Shown: positions 14,376-26,144, counted from the stretch's first letter. The stretch is DNA of 64,000 bases from Pisaster brevispinus (GCA_023634235.1 JAMKCF010000019.1:10433684-10497683); one strand, 5' to 3'. A program made the numbers and translations. The notes: a model not told the origin generated them from the letters alone.

Positions 14376-17300
14376 TGCTGCAGCGGGTGGAATACCCCAA
14401 CAACCACCTCAGGGGCAAGGTGCAGCGGCAGCCATTCCAGGACAGGAGGCCGGTGCTGCTAGTACTAGCCCATCAGTCACACAGCCAGCTGGTTAGTACA
14501 AAACACCTCTCAGACCCAGAGCTGCCAACTCTCCCTGATTCTGCAGAACGTTCCCTGAAAATAAACCAATCTTTCCATGTTCTGATGAACAAAATGGAAG
14601 ACCTCCCTGATGATGAAAACTTGTTCCCTAATATGTTGAATCTCCCTGATTAAAAGATGCACACATTTGGCAGCTCTGCAGACCTATCCAAAATAGCATT
14701 GTTGTTGAGCTTGCATTTTTTCTTGTACTTTCTTGTGGTTTCAATACTTTCTTATATTTTATTGTAGCAACAGTGTTATCTGGATGCTTTGAGGACCCCA
14801 ATGTTTAAGTTACTGCCTTTTTTTGGGCTGTCCTTGGATAATTTGTCTTTCTTGTTTTCTACTTTTGTGTATTTATTTCCATTGTTATCCTCCGGTTACT
14901 GTGAATGTACTTTTGCCATGTTCTTGCTTTTTTCATCCGAATAAATTCAATGAGTAGCCACCAGTGGATGGAAATGTAGACCAAGCATTCTCACTCACAA
15001 TGCACTTACTGTCTTTTTGAGAAAAAAAAGTAAGTGATTGCATAATGAATTCTGTCAAACTCTGTTCATTTAAGTGCAGGAGCCAAGTTCTTAGCACTGC
15101 TTAACAGTAAGCAAATTTTCATGCTAATCATAGCAGAAAAAATTAGTTAAGCATAAGCATATTTTGCAGGTTAGCAAGCAAATTAGGAGGCCAGCTGTCA
15201 TTGTTATGTCATTTGTTTGCTTACAGTAAGCACCGGAAGGTTAGCTTACCTTTTCCTGTGCTTACAGTAATAGCAGTGCTATGAAATCACACAGTAAGCA
15301 CAACATTGGTCGTTAAGCAGCTTTCTGAAATTGGCCCCTAAGATAAACCGTTAAAAAAGAGAGCTTCAGTCCCTCCTTTATAACATTGCTCAATCAATAC
15401 ATTCTTCTGTCCCCTCCACTAACTTCCCTTGTTGGTGTTTTATAACTCTCTGAATTCTTAATATAAACTCTCCTCGAATGTTGCAGCGGGATGTAAAGCC
15501 GTAGGTCCTGTGTGTTATGTATTGCATGTAAAAGAACCCAGTGCATTTATGGCTAAAAGAGAAGGGGTTTGCCATGGTGTTTTCTGGGTTGGTTGGCTGC
15601 AGATTGCGCCGCATTACCTTGTTAACACTTACAAGGTGCTGTTGAAACGGGTCTCATAATATAAACTTAGCATACTGTCATTCAAACAATAAGTGTTTAT
15701 TAGACACCCATAGATATAGCTCTTATTTATTCATGTTAAACATGTTAAACCGAGTATCATATTGTTAAGTTTAAATTTGTGTTAGTTTTTTTATGGTCTT
15801 GTCAATAATTTGATATTTTATATCAGTAATCAATAGTACTTTATTTTAAACACAATTTAGCAGTGGTTAACTTTTAATAAACCAATAACAAAAAAATTAA
15901 TATTAATTATAATAATAATAGTAATAATATAAATACAAAAATTGGTATTAATAATAGTAATAATAACTACAAGACATGTTATAATATCAGCCCTTTTAGT
16001 TGTGTGAGGAACTTATCCATATTAATAATTCAGCTTAACATGATACTTTCCTATGATTTATCAGCAGATGGTGCCACTGCTAGTACCCCATCTAGCCCCT
16101 TCACACCCTCATCAGTGCCCCCACTGCCCTTCATGATGCCTCCTCCACCATTCTTCATGATGCCTCCATTCAGTGAGTCTTTGTTAAGTATCAAAGCTGT
16201 CTTTTGATTGTCCTGACACCTCGTTGTTTTATTAAGGGCACGATAGTTTTTTTCTTTAGAAAAGGGAAGATCTATGAAGGAAGTTTTAATATCAAAGGGC
16301 ACCGAGGCAATGACCAGTGGAATGACTGGAACAAATCAAAGGGCACCGAGGCAATGACCAGCGGAATGATGTAACGGGTGATTTGTCTAAATTGAGTAGT
16401 ATAGGAATCATTACAAGGAATCATGACAAGAATATAAATTGTTACTTGTTAGACTACTGTTTCAAATCTAGCTGATTCTCTCTTCATGACTTGTTTGAGA
16501 GGAACAAATCTATAAAGGTTACATCTTCTGCTGCTTGTTAACAACCATTTGCTAACCATTCATCTCTGACTTGTCTGTATTCTCAGCCACCCCTCCCCCT
16601 ATGCCACCACCAGACTTTGCTGGTCTGACCGATGAGGAGCTACGTGCCATGGAGGGTACAGAGAGACACCACTTGGAGGCGAGGATAGAGTGTCTGCGTG
16701 GGATCCACGCTCTGCTTGACGCTGCCATGGTGCAGATTCAACAGTACACCAGTGCCTTTGGGGAGTTCAGGTACATTTTAACTTCTTCAAGTGCAACTTT
16801 TCTGTGGCTTTAATCCTCCTATAGGCATGTGATTTCTCAGGCATTTTCTCAAAATGTCCGAGAGTCTTCAAATTTTCTTGAAAGAAGTTAGCGGACGTCA
16901 AAGACAGAAAGAAGTGGTCCATATTGTTATTATTATTATTTATTCGGCCAAAATATGCAACAATCAAACTGACATACATGAGGGTGAACGGATAACACAA
17001 TATAGAATAGGATAGGTAACAGGATGTCTAGTTTATAAATGTAAATGTACAGACTGAAATAATGAATGGATTTAAAAAGCAAAAATTGAAAGTCCAAGTA
17101 ACATAAATAAAGCAGCAATTAACGGGCTAATAATTTAAAGGCAACATTAATCGTAAAGGTCAGAAAGAAACATCACAAAACAAACAATTCATTCTAAGAT
17201 GGCCAGGATTAATAAAAGCAAACCTAATCACTATGACTCGAGAGCCTATGTATCCAAACATGTAGGTTTGTAGTTCTATTGATGTACCTGAGTAGAACCT

Positions 17301-18910
17301 CCAGAATTTGTACAAATCTGGGATATTCTTGGGTGTGGAATAATGGGGTACCCAGGCCTGCAAGATACGTCTGAGGAATTGTCACTTTTGTCAAATCTCT
17401 TCCCTGGAAAGCTGCCTACTCGAAGATGCCTCAATATCTGCCATATGCTAGGCACACAATGGTGAGGTAACCCATGCCACATGTTCCTGTCATTGTATTT
17501 GTATGGTTGATCAGTGACCAAGGTTGAGAACCTTATCTCTTCCAACAGTGGTCTCTAAATTCCATTGCAATTGAGCACAGCTGGTGGCCTTTTGCAGTTT
17601 ACTGCTCTCACTGAAGCACTTTGGGCTGTAGCTCTACTCTCGACATCAGCAGGTGTGTGCCTCAGAATGCCACATACATGTGAGGTGTGGGTTGGTTGTC
17701 TTGAGAATCACACTAAATAGTACAAGGGAAGAGAGACTCTGCTGGGGTTGAAACTTGAGGTCACTTACAGTTTTTGTCTTTCTTTTAACTTTTACATAAC
17801 CTTGGCACAGACTGACTTTTAATTACTCAATAAAAAAACTAGCGCTTTTTTAATAATTTTGTTTGCAGTGTGAATGTTCCTCCGCCACCCCCACCCGCCA
17901 GTCTCTACGGCTTCACCCAACCTACAGCAACCTCCCCTGTAACGAGCACAACACCTACAACCCTATCCACAGCTGAAGCTGACATTACAAGTACGACACA
18001 AAATGCAGATTCAGGGGCCATACCTAAAGTGACATCAACACCATCGAGCCCAGAACCAGTAATAAAGAAAGCAAAAGACTCCTCAGCTGGTAAGAATTAA
18101 ACGACATTGTATTGACTAGGGAAGGGTGGGGTACAGAAGATTTGAGTAAAAATTTGAAGTGAGCTTTTAACTGAAAACCTATGTGTTTCAAATCCAGTCT
18201 TAATGAAACTTTTCTTAATGAAATGCCATATTTGAGGATTTTGCATACAAGAATACCTTAATTGATAGAGTCCAAAATAGTTTTAGCATGCATGATGATT
18301 TCTCACTGCTAAAATGCATTGTCAGTCCATCTTTTAGACAAAATTCATGTGTACTTTTAGGATCAAAGAGACTGTGTCAACCATGTTATTTGTGATAGTG
18401 TCAAAACAGTTTTATTTCGTAACCAACTTCTCAACTGTGACGATCTTGACACTCTTGGGTCGGCTGCTCGGGTCATTTTGACAATCTTTACTGTTTTGTC
18501 TGTATGGGCTGTGCTGCCATCCCTGTGTGTCGGAGTTATTGTTATATGTAGTTTGCTTTACTTATCTGATTGTACCTTTTGTTGTGCTTTACCTCTCCTT
18601 TTATGGGGGTTTTGTTTGAAATAAATAAATAAATAATTGTTTTGATTTCCTCAGTGAGCCTGAGAATGTTTTTGTAGCTATGACATAACTCTTAAATCGC
18701 ATTTGTTTGTTTTTTTGTTACGTAAAATACAAATCTTTAATTGTTTATCTTTATTTCTCAGATCTGACGGCTCTGGACAGTGCCTCTGGTTTCACGCCTT
18801 CTACAGAGGGAGAACTTATCCCAGAATTTAAGGAGGAAGAAATACCGGAGGAACATGACCGTGGTGAAATAAGGAAACGGAGATTACAACGCCTTGAGAG
18901 TTCCCCGTGA
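5828..18910 (+). CDS. SYVN1: Synoviolin / HRD1 ER-membrane RING-type E3 ubiquitin ligase
   Basis: HRD1 is the central ER membrane ubiquitin ligase of ER-associated degradation. Exons: 5828-5956, 7404-7496, 8322-8474, 9769-9817, 10153-10256, 10791-10917, 11343-11442, 12646-12711, 13647-13888, 14243-14491, 16065-16172, 16587-16770, 17869-18089 and 18762-18910. All are GT-AG and in phase, giving about 657 residues (human 617). The N-terminal multi-span membrane region includes GQLRAAEME, RSWYAVTETCLAFTVFRDDF, FHWLAEDRVDYMERSP, LQSENPW and FPLFAIRPMYLAMR. The RING-H2 ligands are C290, C293, C306, H308, H311, C314, C325 and C328. Next come poly-Gln, poly-Ala and Pro-rich linkers, the conserved FAGLTDEELRAMEG...HLEARIECLRGIH block near residues 484-530 (HAF-H type) and a C-terminus of RKRRLQRLES. 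The start choice is supported by MRGFLLTAASFGLTASVVGHA matching the family N-terminus. Unlike the relatives I know, it carries long Gln and Ala tracts after the RING. Confidence 0.97.
6229..7135. mobile_element. hAT-like non-autonomous element with internal GACAACTCGACGG repeats
   Basis: The left end reads AGTGGCATAACCAGCCAGG and the right end is the inverted CCTGGCTACGCTGCA. This resembles the AGTGGCGTAAC ends of the elements at 37882 and 56104. Inside, GTCAGACAACTCGACGG units are direct near 6288-6380 and inverted near 6740-6820 (GTTGTCTGACCCGTTGAG), so a second subterminal palindrome is nested in the first. It lies in intron 1 of SYVN1. No transposase ORF is visible. Confidence 0.5.
9009..9143. 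mobile_element. PIF/Harbinger-like MITE with TTA target duplication
   Basis: A nearly perfect inverted repeat of about 45 bp per arm. The left arm starts GGCCGTGTCCGAAACGG at 9012 and the right arm ends CCGTTTCGGACACAGCC at 9140. TTA flanks both sides (9009-9011 and 9141-9143). A three-base TWA duplication with GGCC-type ends is characteristic of PIF/Harbinger. It lies in intron 3 of SYVN1, and a diverged relative is at 38785-38901. Confidence 0.75.
9490..9715. repeat. Palindromic GAGCTGCTTAAGCAC-family repeat
   Basis: The left end is GGGCCCAATTTCATATCGCTGCTTAACGG and the right end AAGCAGCTCTGTGAAATTGCCC, with GGTAAGCAAATTT and TTAGGTTAGCA in the middle. Same family as 15080-15340 and 35238-35429. 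It lies in intron 3 of SYVN1. Confidence 0.65.
12225..12520 (-). repeat. tRNA-derived SINE, minus orientation
   Basis: On the minus strand: GTCATGACACTTGTGTCC, GAGCAAGTGC, CCAGGAGTAAATGGGTACC, GTAGAGATGG... and GGGAGCTGAGATGG, in the same order as the copy at 44575-44890. It lies in intron 7 of SYVN1 and explains the ORF at 12195-12563. Confidence 0.6.
13926..14135. repeat. 13-bp minisatellite in SYVN1 intron 9
   Basis: About 14 near-identical head-to-tail copies of TTTCAAACAATAG, with a few interrupted units near 13980-14060. The array starts about 40 bp after the donor of the RING-encoding exon and ends about 100 bp before the next acceptor. Spacers are absent, so it is a tandem minisatellite and not a CRISPR. 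Confidence 0.9.
14348..14384 (+). repeat. Coding GCA/GCT repeat (poly-Ala) in SYVN1 exon 10
   Basis: A run of GCA triplets with a few GCT encodes about 13 consecutive alanines, preceded by Gln-rich codons. A related CAG/CAA poly-Gln tract sits at the end of exon 9 (about 13856-13886). Both lie in the flexible region after the RING and are likely to be length-polymorphic. Confidence 0.85.
15080..15340. repeat. Palindromic GAGCTGCTTAAGCAC-family repeat
   Basis: Contains CACTGCTTAACAGTAAGCA at the left and TCGTTAAGCAGCTTTCTGAAATTGGCCCC at the right, with duplicated TTAGCAAGC/GGTTAGC motifs inside. It lies in intron 10 of SYVN1. Confidence 0.6.
15385..15650 (+). repeat. SINE body fragment, same family as 43910-44285
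   Basis: Shares ordered blocks with 43910-44285: AGCCGTAGGTCCTGTGTG, ATGTAAAAGAACCCA, AGAAGGGGTTTGCCATGGTG, then CACTTACAAGG and GGTCTCATAAT. The tRNA-like head is missing, so this copy is 5'-truncated. Confidence 0.55.
16059..16067 (+). promoter_or_regulatory. Tandem NAGNAG splice acceptor before SYVN1 exon 11
   Basis: The acceptor reads ATCAGCAG. Splicing after the first CAG (exon from 16065) or after the second (exon from 16068) keeps the frame. The two choices differ by one alanine codon at the junction preceding DGATAS. Confidence 0.7.
16290..16375. repeat. Two-copy 43-bp tandem duplication
   Basis: ATCAAAGGGCACCGAGGCAA followed by TGACCAGTGGAATGA occurs twice in succession (second copy TGACCAGCGGAATGA). 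It is in intron 11 of SYVN1 and has no coding role. Confidence 0.8.
16917..17560 (-). repeat. Possible 3' end of a retroposon, minus orientation
   Basis: Read on the minus strand, the segment ends in GGCCGAATAAATAATAATAA, an AATAAA-plus-ATT-repeat tail typical of non-LTR retroposon 3' ends. The upstream minus ORF (17545-17276) has no reverse-transcriptase motif I can recognise. It lies in intron 12 of SYVN1. Family assignment is not possible by eye. Confidence 0.35.
18350..18640 (+). repeat. Possible 5'-truncated retroposon tail
   Basis: A GT-rich segment ending in GAAATAAATAAATAAATAA, resembling a LINE 3' UTR plus tail. No RT domain is present. It lies in intron 13 of SYVN1. Confidence 0.35.
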
Positions 18911-20210
18911 ATGAAATCCTTTTCAAGGAAATACTAGGACTATTTTAAAGTTTTCTTGTTGGGGGGGGGGGGAAGGCGGAGTGGTCAGGGTTGGGAGATA
19001 GTGGTTTGGGGGTGTACTGTGGTGATATTTTGTTTTTATTTGGTTAATTTTGTTTGTGCCCGATTTAGGTTTTGATTTTGTGTTGTGTGTGGTGCTTAGA
19101 CTTAGGAAATACTGTCTCGAAAGGTCTAATTTTAGAATTATACTGAGAGACGTCTTTCTCTATCTTTGCCACCAGAAGTGATAAGAGTATCACATTTTCT
19201 GTCCTAATTGGTTGGGACATCGTCGGTCTGTACAGTCACAACATGACCCCTGTCTGTCCACCCCATACAAGGGTCGTAAAGTTATCAGCGATGTACATAC
19301 TTTCCAGCTTGTCTGCTAAATGAGATATAATTAGGGGATATTGGAATGGGGTCAGGGTCTCATCTGGCCCGTCAGATACTCTTTCCCCCTTCCCAGCTGC
19401 CCCCTCGCCGCTATGCAAGTGATTTGGATTCATGCATCATCAGTGAGAAGTCACAGAGGATTTATGTTGTAAATACCAGAGTTTCAAGAATCTTCAACAA
19501 TACTCAGATGCAGTGACCTTTAGCCTGGTGACCTTTGGCCCGATGACCTTTGGCCTGATCAACCTTGGCCTGATGAATTATAAACACGTCCCCAAAAGTT
19601 GTTACTTCTACTTATATCTCTACTGAATAACAGCTAAATAACATGTGAACAAGTCTCTCGCTAGAAACAATATTGTGTTATGCTGCAATCCTGGACTGAC
19701 AAATCTATTGAAGTGAGATAGCTCTTGTGATGGGGCTGATAACGTATTTGTCTTTTATATCAATTTTATGTGATCTTAAAAATACACTGAGAATGGACAC
19801 ATATATTTGGGTTGTCTTGGTTTACTGTCAATCTTGTTGTTACAGGTTCATTAAGTGCAACATGGTAACATATTACATTGTTTATGCTAGGTTTCCTTCT
19901 CAAACAACGCTTATAGTATTATTAACTCATGATTTGAAATAATTCTTGGTTCTATGTAAAAAGGACTCGTCGGTGACCTCAAATCCAGTTTCGTTTTCTA
20001 CGTTGGGGTCGTAAATTTTGGTGTGATTTCTGGCTATATGGCAGTCACAGGTTAAATGACTTCTGAAAGGAAACCTGAACAAAGGTATTGACAATATAGG
20101 AAGACCACCAACAGTAGGGCTAAAGCGCCTTCACAATAATCCGTAGGTTGCAGGTTCAAGTCGCGCTCTGATCAATATTTCTCTGTTCAATCATTAAATA
20201 AATAAAAATC
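18911..20210 (+). other. Probable SYVN1 3' UTR and downstream sequence
   Basis: Non-coding sequence after the TGA at 18908-18910. It includes a poly-G run at 18961-18972, a short degenerate tandem of TGACCTTTGGCC units at 19512-19570 and overlapping AATAAA signals at 20197-20206 that could end the transcript. A tRNA-like B box (GGTTCAAGTC) at about 20153 suggests a SINE-head fragment. I see no gene here. Confidence 0.4.
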
Positions 20211-20445
20211 ACATTTATCTCTTAGATGGACACTTTAAGGAAGTAAATATCATTATGTTCATCTAGATTTACTTCTTTTTTTTAACTAATGTTAATTTCC
20301 AAGGGTTAAGAAATGCAGACCAAACAGAAGTCTCCATTTATTGGAGGTGTTCTGTGTCTCTTTCCATACTAGTGACTTTTAACAACTCGGCACATAACGA
20401 ACTGTTAAAATGTGTCTACAGAGAAATCACCACGTGATAAGTGGA

Positions 20446-20725
20446 TGGTTTGAATGATCAGACAGTAGGAGGGTTGACTGTGTACTGTGTAGATGCAGTC
20501 ACCACATTCATTTCTTGCAGGCTGACATAGTTTATCATTGAGTCACAGTGGATGCTATCAAAATGGTCAGACACTCGGAGGGTTGACTGTGTACTGTGTA
20601 GATGTATTCACCACATTATATGATACTGAAGGCTGGCATAGTTGATCTATCATTCAAAACCACAGAGGATTACATTGAATGTCAAAGTGTAGAAGAGATG
20701 ACTGAGTACTATGAAGGTGGATTCA
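20446..20725. repeat. Dispersed ~119-bp minisatellite, locus 1
   Basis: About 2.3 units of a sequence containing GGTCAGACAGTAGGAGGGTT, GACTGTGTACTGTGTAGATG, TTCACCACAT and GGCTGGCATAGTTTATC. The same unit forms separate arrays at 42333-42560 and 47990-48320. Confidence 0.8.
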
Positions 20726-20739
20726 ACATTTGCTTTGAC

Positions 20740-23700
20740 GCGCCCGCATTCAAATTGTAAGCGGCGACTTGCAAAAGCTGTATCATCCGTTGGAAGGAAG
20801 CATTTCATTAAAAGCCTTTGTTTCAACTGTAGTTAAAGGTCTGGTTTAAGTAATTCAATTTGCTCGGATGTAACGTTGTCTCTGTTTCTGATTTCCGTAG
20901 AAGGGATAATTCATATTTTTCTACCGTGCAAACCGAGCTTCAAATTGAATCTAGGGATCACCTGTAACGGACACGTTCAATAGTCTTGGACATATTACGG
21001 CTTGTATATAAGACGAATATTTAAATTATATTAACATTTAACACTAGTACTTTTGTTCATTTGTTGATTTTGATTTTAACTATTATTGAACTGGCTCATA
21101 TTAAACTCAAACCCAACTGTAGTTTTGGTTTCTGTATGGGTTTTTTTGTTTCCTAGCCCCGGAGTTCGAACGCGTTAGTCGAACGCTGAGTTGAAAGCTG
21201 CTAAATCTTTTGGATTTGCGGTAACATTACATGGTACTTCTTTAATACTTCTGTTCACACTTATAGGAAAAGCATGTATGGAGTAACATCATTCTCAAAG
21301 TGATTTGAATAATGTTCAGTGAATTGTCAGAATGTTTCCTGATTTCAGGACTTCCATTGGAATCCCTTGGCCTTCAGATATTCCTTTGAAAGAGGCAAAT
21401 TCGCCATCCTTAGAGACGAAAGACTGTTATATTATTTATTAGTGGTGATGTAAAGAGACTCGTATCCTCTGAAATATAATACCCAGGCGTGGAATTATAA
21501 GCTTTCCCAATGGAAGTGCCCTTTGCAAAATGAAAATGGCCTTGCCGTCTCAAGGATGAAATTCCAGGCCTGAACTTCACGTTATTTCAGGGAGCTTCAT
21601 CCTCCAGACAAGGTGAATATTGTCATCCAATTTTCAGGATTTTCGAACAACCTCACTCATGTAGGCTTACCAAAGTGCATCAGTAAACCTGTTTATCCAA
21701 GAACATTTGTAAACGCGCCGCTCCAACAGAGTTCGTGCAGCACGTACTATTTTTTTATTGGAAACGGATTTTAAGTTTTACTCAGTTTCCCGCCAGCTAC
21801 CGGTAGAGTGTGTCTGGTAAAGTCAGGTAGACCCCTATTGTGGAACTGTGGGTTTATTTTGGGTACCTCTTAGTCATAGCTACCCAATATTTAAAGTATA
21901 AACCAAGAGAGCTTCGTAAATGGTTGGCAGAGATAAGAGTGTAAACCTCATGCGGGTTGGCGGATAGCTACTTCCCCTTATGGATTAGGGTGGTGATGGT
22001 GAACGCGTGACTATTAGAGAAGGGGGTAAAAAGGATAAACGGAAATGTTTCAATTACGATGAGTAAACTAGCTTGATATTTGCGAGGGGGTTTGAAGTAG
22101 TGGACTTGGCTGCGCTGGACCGACTCCAGCAAGCCCTTCAGTGCTTTAAGATAGTTACAGGGGGATGATGGGAGGACCGTGGCGTAGTGTCCCAGACTTG
22201 CTCTACGATAGTTACGCCTTTGGGGAATTGGAGCATGGCGACTTCCCCATTCACCACAGTGCCGGGAGGAACACCTTCCCCACGCAGTCAACGGGAAACA
22301 ATGGCGTAGGGAAGTCGTGTCCCTCCAAAGTGGTGTGCCTGGAGTCGAGCGCTAGCCTCACACTTGTGCCTAACGGGGAAGACAAAATGTGTATAGGTAG
22401 GCAAAATTCACTTGTGTTGATAAAAATTAACCGTTGCCTTTAGATTCGTGATGTCATGAAGGATTACTGTGTCCGCGGCAACCTCAAACCTCAAACCAAT
22501 TAACTGAATCATTGGTGGCAATTTTTAAGCAGAGTTGAGGTCTCCCTGGTGTCTGGGACACAATCGTCATTTTGTAAATTCTCCTCATTCTTGCGCCTGT
22601 GTCAATTTTACTCAAAAGTGGCTCAATCAGTCAAATTAACTTGTCTGTGATTTCTGGTTTTATTTTATAGAAATTAAGGTTTCCGATACTACCATAATCT
22701 TCAAATGAGCTGTGTTTGGCTTTAGTGATATTGCAACAATGGTCGCCTCTTTTTTTCGCATGAAGACAAGTGGGGCTTACTGATCGAAACGTCGAGTTTT
22801 ACACCATTTATGTTCAGAAACAATCATGAGAACGATTATACAGCCATGACAGTACCACAAACCCAAATTTTCAGTTTCTTGTTTTCCCACTAAACAAAGT
22901 TTCAAATAGTCAAAATAAGTAAATTATTTGTATGCAAATAAAGAAAAATAAGTAACCTGATCTTCAAACCAAATACTGATTGTTGTTACTCAAAATGGAC
23001 TGATGCGTACGCCTTTTATGATCACAAAGGAAAATTCTTAAAATTGTGTTGAGGGTGTTATACAGGATTGGTAGAGCTGACAAAATAGTCGCAGTGTTCA
23101 TGTTTTGTGTGGCCAACCAAACAATCTTGACTAAGAAGAAACCTGTGAAAATTTGGGCTTAATCCGTTGTGTGAGTCAGGAGAAAGTGACAGACAAACCA
23201 TGCAAAATTTTCAGCATGTAAACACATTGTCCTTAATTTTGATTGTAACAACCGAAATCAGCTGTTGCGTTGTTAAGGTTTTCATACAGCTTTCTCGAAT
23301 TATGACTTGATTTCGGAGGGAAATGTTTCACAGAATAAAAATGGTTCTATATCATTATTTAATTAAAATAATATATAAATAAATACAAAACGAGTTCTAC
23401 TGTACAGGCAATTCACTGATGTGATGATTAGTTAAATTGAGTTCACGAATAGCTCATTGGTCTGTCAGATTTCTTTGTTTGTATATCGGTTTGAGTTCTG
23501 CAGCTGGTACAAACGATCTCAGTCAGCACCCTGACACCTTCATCACTACTTTCTAAACACTCCTCTGCATATTATGGGGTGAATCATACCCCAAAAGCTT
23601 CCATAGTCCACTTACTCATCATGACTACGTAGTTCCCGTTGGCCAAGTTAACTATCATAATGTAGGCATTAGGCTCTAACGAAACAGGAGGTACAACTCG

Positions 23701-25950
23701 ACAACGGGAATGCAATGTATCTAAGACTTTTCGTTGATTAGCGACTCAGTTATTTGGCGGTGGTCACCCTCTGGAATGGCACTGGAGAAAATCAGGCAGT
23801 TTCGGATCAACCAATCTGGTAATTATGAGAGTATGTGGACGACTTGTCGATGAAATAAGTTGCTAGCCATGGCCCGTGATGCCTTTTTCAAGTTCAAAGG
23901 TTACCTTGCTTGTTATAGCGTGCCATTGATCCTCATTCAAACTTGAGCGCCTGCTGGAATGCTCGCCCCTTTCGAAACCCCGAGTTGGGCCCTCAGCTTC
24001 TGTCCACAATATTGACTCCGTCCGCATTTTTGTTGTCATTATAAGAGGTCTGGTATACCGTACTTTATCTGGCTTTTGATAATCGATGTCAACCCTTAGT
24101 CTGTACGGTTGGACGGATCTATTTTTCACCATTGTGCTCGTTATGGGGCTTGGTTTCTTTGTGTGCTTGGAATCTCAAGAATTCTTCAGAGGATTTTAGG
24201 GGGCATTTCTGTACAAGAGGAAAATAGTGTGTATGGGAACGTAAGTGGGGTTACCATCTGCCCCATATCGGGCAGGCATTTGTCAGTTCAACAGTCTGGT
24301 TTTCCAATCAAGGTTGGAGAAGACACTGAGTCACATTTTGATATCTTCGGGATTTCTCTAAATCCATGTACTTAGGCCTAGGCCTATTTATTAAAGGTTT
24401 TCTTCTGAAAGCTGGTTGAAGTTTCTAAAAAATCAAATTTGGGTTCAAATTTGTAATTTGCTCCTACCAACAGTCATGATCCTTTAAATTTATTTTTTTT
24501 ATATTGTAACAAAAATAGGTTTTGGTGATTTTTGCCCTCTTTGCTTTCCATTTTATTTACATGTATTTACTTGTATTTTTTGAAGTGTTTTTTTTTTGCT
24601 AGAGTTGGCTGTCCATAGCTGACTAGCCTATGGACCTTATTAAGTCAGACCTTTTTTTATTGTAACATTGGTTATATGCAAGAATGTACCACACCCCAGA
24701 GAGGGGGGGGGGGTCATGCTTTGTTAAATCCGTTTTTTGTTGTAAGCTTTTTTCACTCCCCAGCTGAGCTTTTAGTATTTGTTTCTTTACACATTGTGTT
24801 TATCTGGGTCTAAGACTTAAGTTTAAAAAGCCTTTTCTACTTCCCATGCTTTTGTGACCGTTTGAATACACTATAATTTTGGTATAAAATCCTTGTGCTC
24901 AATTGTACAATGAGGACTTGTGACTGGGGCACCGGAGTGTGTGAGCATCATGTCTGAATTCTAAGTCTGTACTTTTTTATGGCTGGGTTTTCATGTGGTG
25001 ACATAATGCTTGCCTCGACTTGGTGAATGATGTGAATTGTAGCCTTGGTTCTGTGTGTAAGTTTGCATTTTGTATTCCTTTATGCCCTGGGTCCGTTTAA
25101 GCCATACCATTTCATTTGTATGTTTTTTGTGCGTTCATACCTATATACTTATGTTTTCAAGTGATAGGAGGACCCTTTGTTTTTGACAGTGTTTTTCTGT
25201 GTGCATGTGGGGATAAATTTTGGTGAAATTCGTCGTTGTTTGTTAAGGGCTTCATAGCCCTCTAAATTCGTCGGTCTATTCAGCCTAGCTAACCCAAATT
25301 ATTGTTTAAAACATTTCCGCTTATGCAGGAGACACATTGGACTGACTTTTATGGCTCCTTTTGGACAATTTATCGGGAAGTGAATTTACAGAATTCATTA
25401 TTTTGAATCTATATCCTGTTTATTCTGGTGAATTAAGTGTAAAGGGTCGATGGTTTGGTCAAATTTGCGGCATTCATAGATTTGAGTCTATACTTCCCCC
25501 TATTATTAATGTGAAATTAGAGTTGGAAGTCATTTTTGTTAGAATAAAAAAGTCGCTAGGAAATTACAGTGACGACAACTGGAAATGGTTGATTTGTTTG
25601 CGAGTCAAGAAAGTTGGTGGCTTGTTCATTTTTCCTTTAGTAAATTATCTGGTCATTTCTTTAATAACTCCCACGACTGGCGGAATTCCTATAGGGGGTT
25701 CTGTTTCAATATAATACGCGGATAAACCTTCAGCCTCGTTTTGGTCCTGTGCATTTAGATTTTTAAAATGGCTGAGCATAGCCTACTACGATAGCCTAAT
25801 AGTCTGTCGGCTGCCTCGCATAATGGTTCCAAGTATATGAATGTCGTGCCTGTCCGATAGCAACCTCCCTCCCAGGGTGTCTCGATCTCGTTCCGGCCAT
25901 TTTCCTCAGCATGCCTTGCTCAATCACTACGACAATGTAGATTAAAAATA
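20740..25950. other. Long unassigned intergenic region
   Basis: No gene is recognised with confidence. Several ORFs of 80-117 codons occur (22165-22443 and 24109-24375 plus, 23863-24132 minus, 25361-25714 plus), but none shows a domain I know. The first is exon-like: an AG acceptor before it, GT after it and more even codon use than its surroundings. The segment at 23060-23340 is a copy of a repeat also present at 42865-43130. Confidence 0.4.
22156..22397 (+). other. Exon-like open segment, function unknown
   Basis: An acceptor-like TTACAG precedes 22156 and a donor-like ATAG/GTAGGC follows 22397. The plus frame is open from the ATG at 22165 and encodes LLYDSYAFGELEHGDFPIHH and a Ser/Gly/Asn-rich stretch. 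The sequence is locally GC-richer than its flanks. It could be a 5' coding exon joined in phase to 26040-26122, but no homology is recognised and it may be chance. Confidence 0.2.
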
Positions 25951-26039
25951 ACCGCGCTCTCAGACTTGAAATCAAGTCTAATACAAATTGAACGTATGCT
26001 TGGTTTCTGTCATAGTTTGTTTTTCTTCTACCTTATCAG

Positions 26040-26122
26040 CATGCAAACAGTACCACCTCAGGAGATCGGAACCTATTGTCAGACAACCACAGCCAAGGAA
26101 AGCCCAACCCGAGTACATGAAG
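26040..26122 (+). other. Exon-like segment with strong acceptor and donor
   Basis: A pyrimidine-rich tract and CTTATCAG lead into 26040, and AAG/GTCAGT ends it. Two frames are open through all 83 bp. Joined to 22397 in phase it would begin with an ACKQYHLRRSEP-like peptide; the other frame gives MQTVPPQEIGTYCQTTTAKE. Without homology the frame and even the coding status are unsettled. Confidence 0.2.
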
Positions 26123-26144
26123 GTCAGTATAGACCCCCTGCCAC

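Noticed and set aside
25361..25714. 117-residue plus ORF as a gene
   Set aside because: No known domain, no flanking splice or promoter evidence; left as unassigned.
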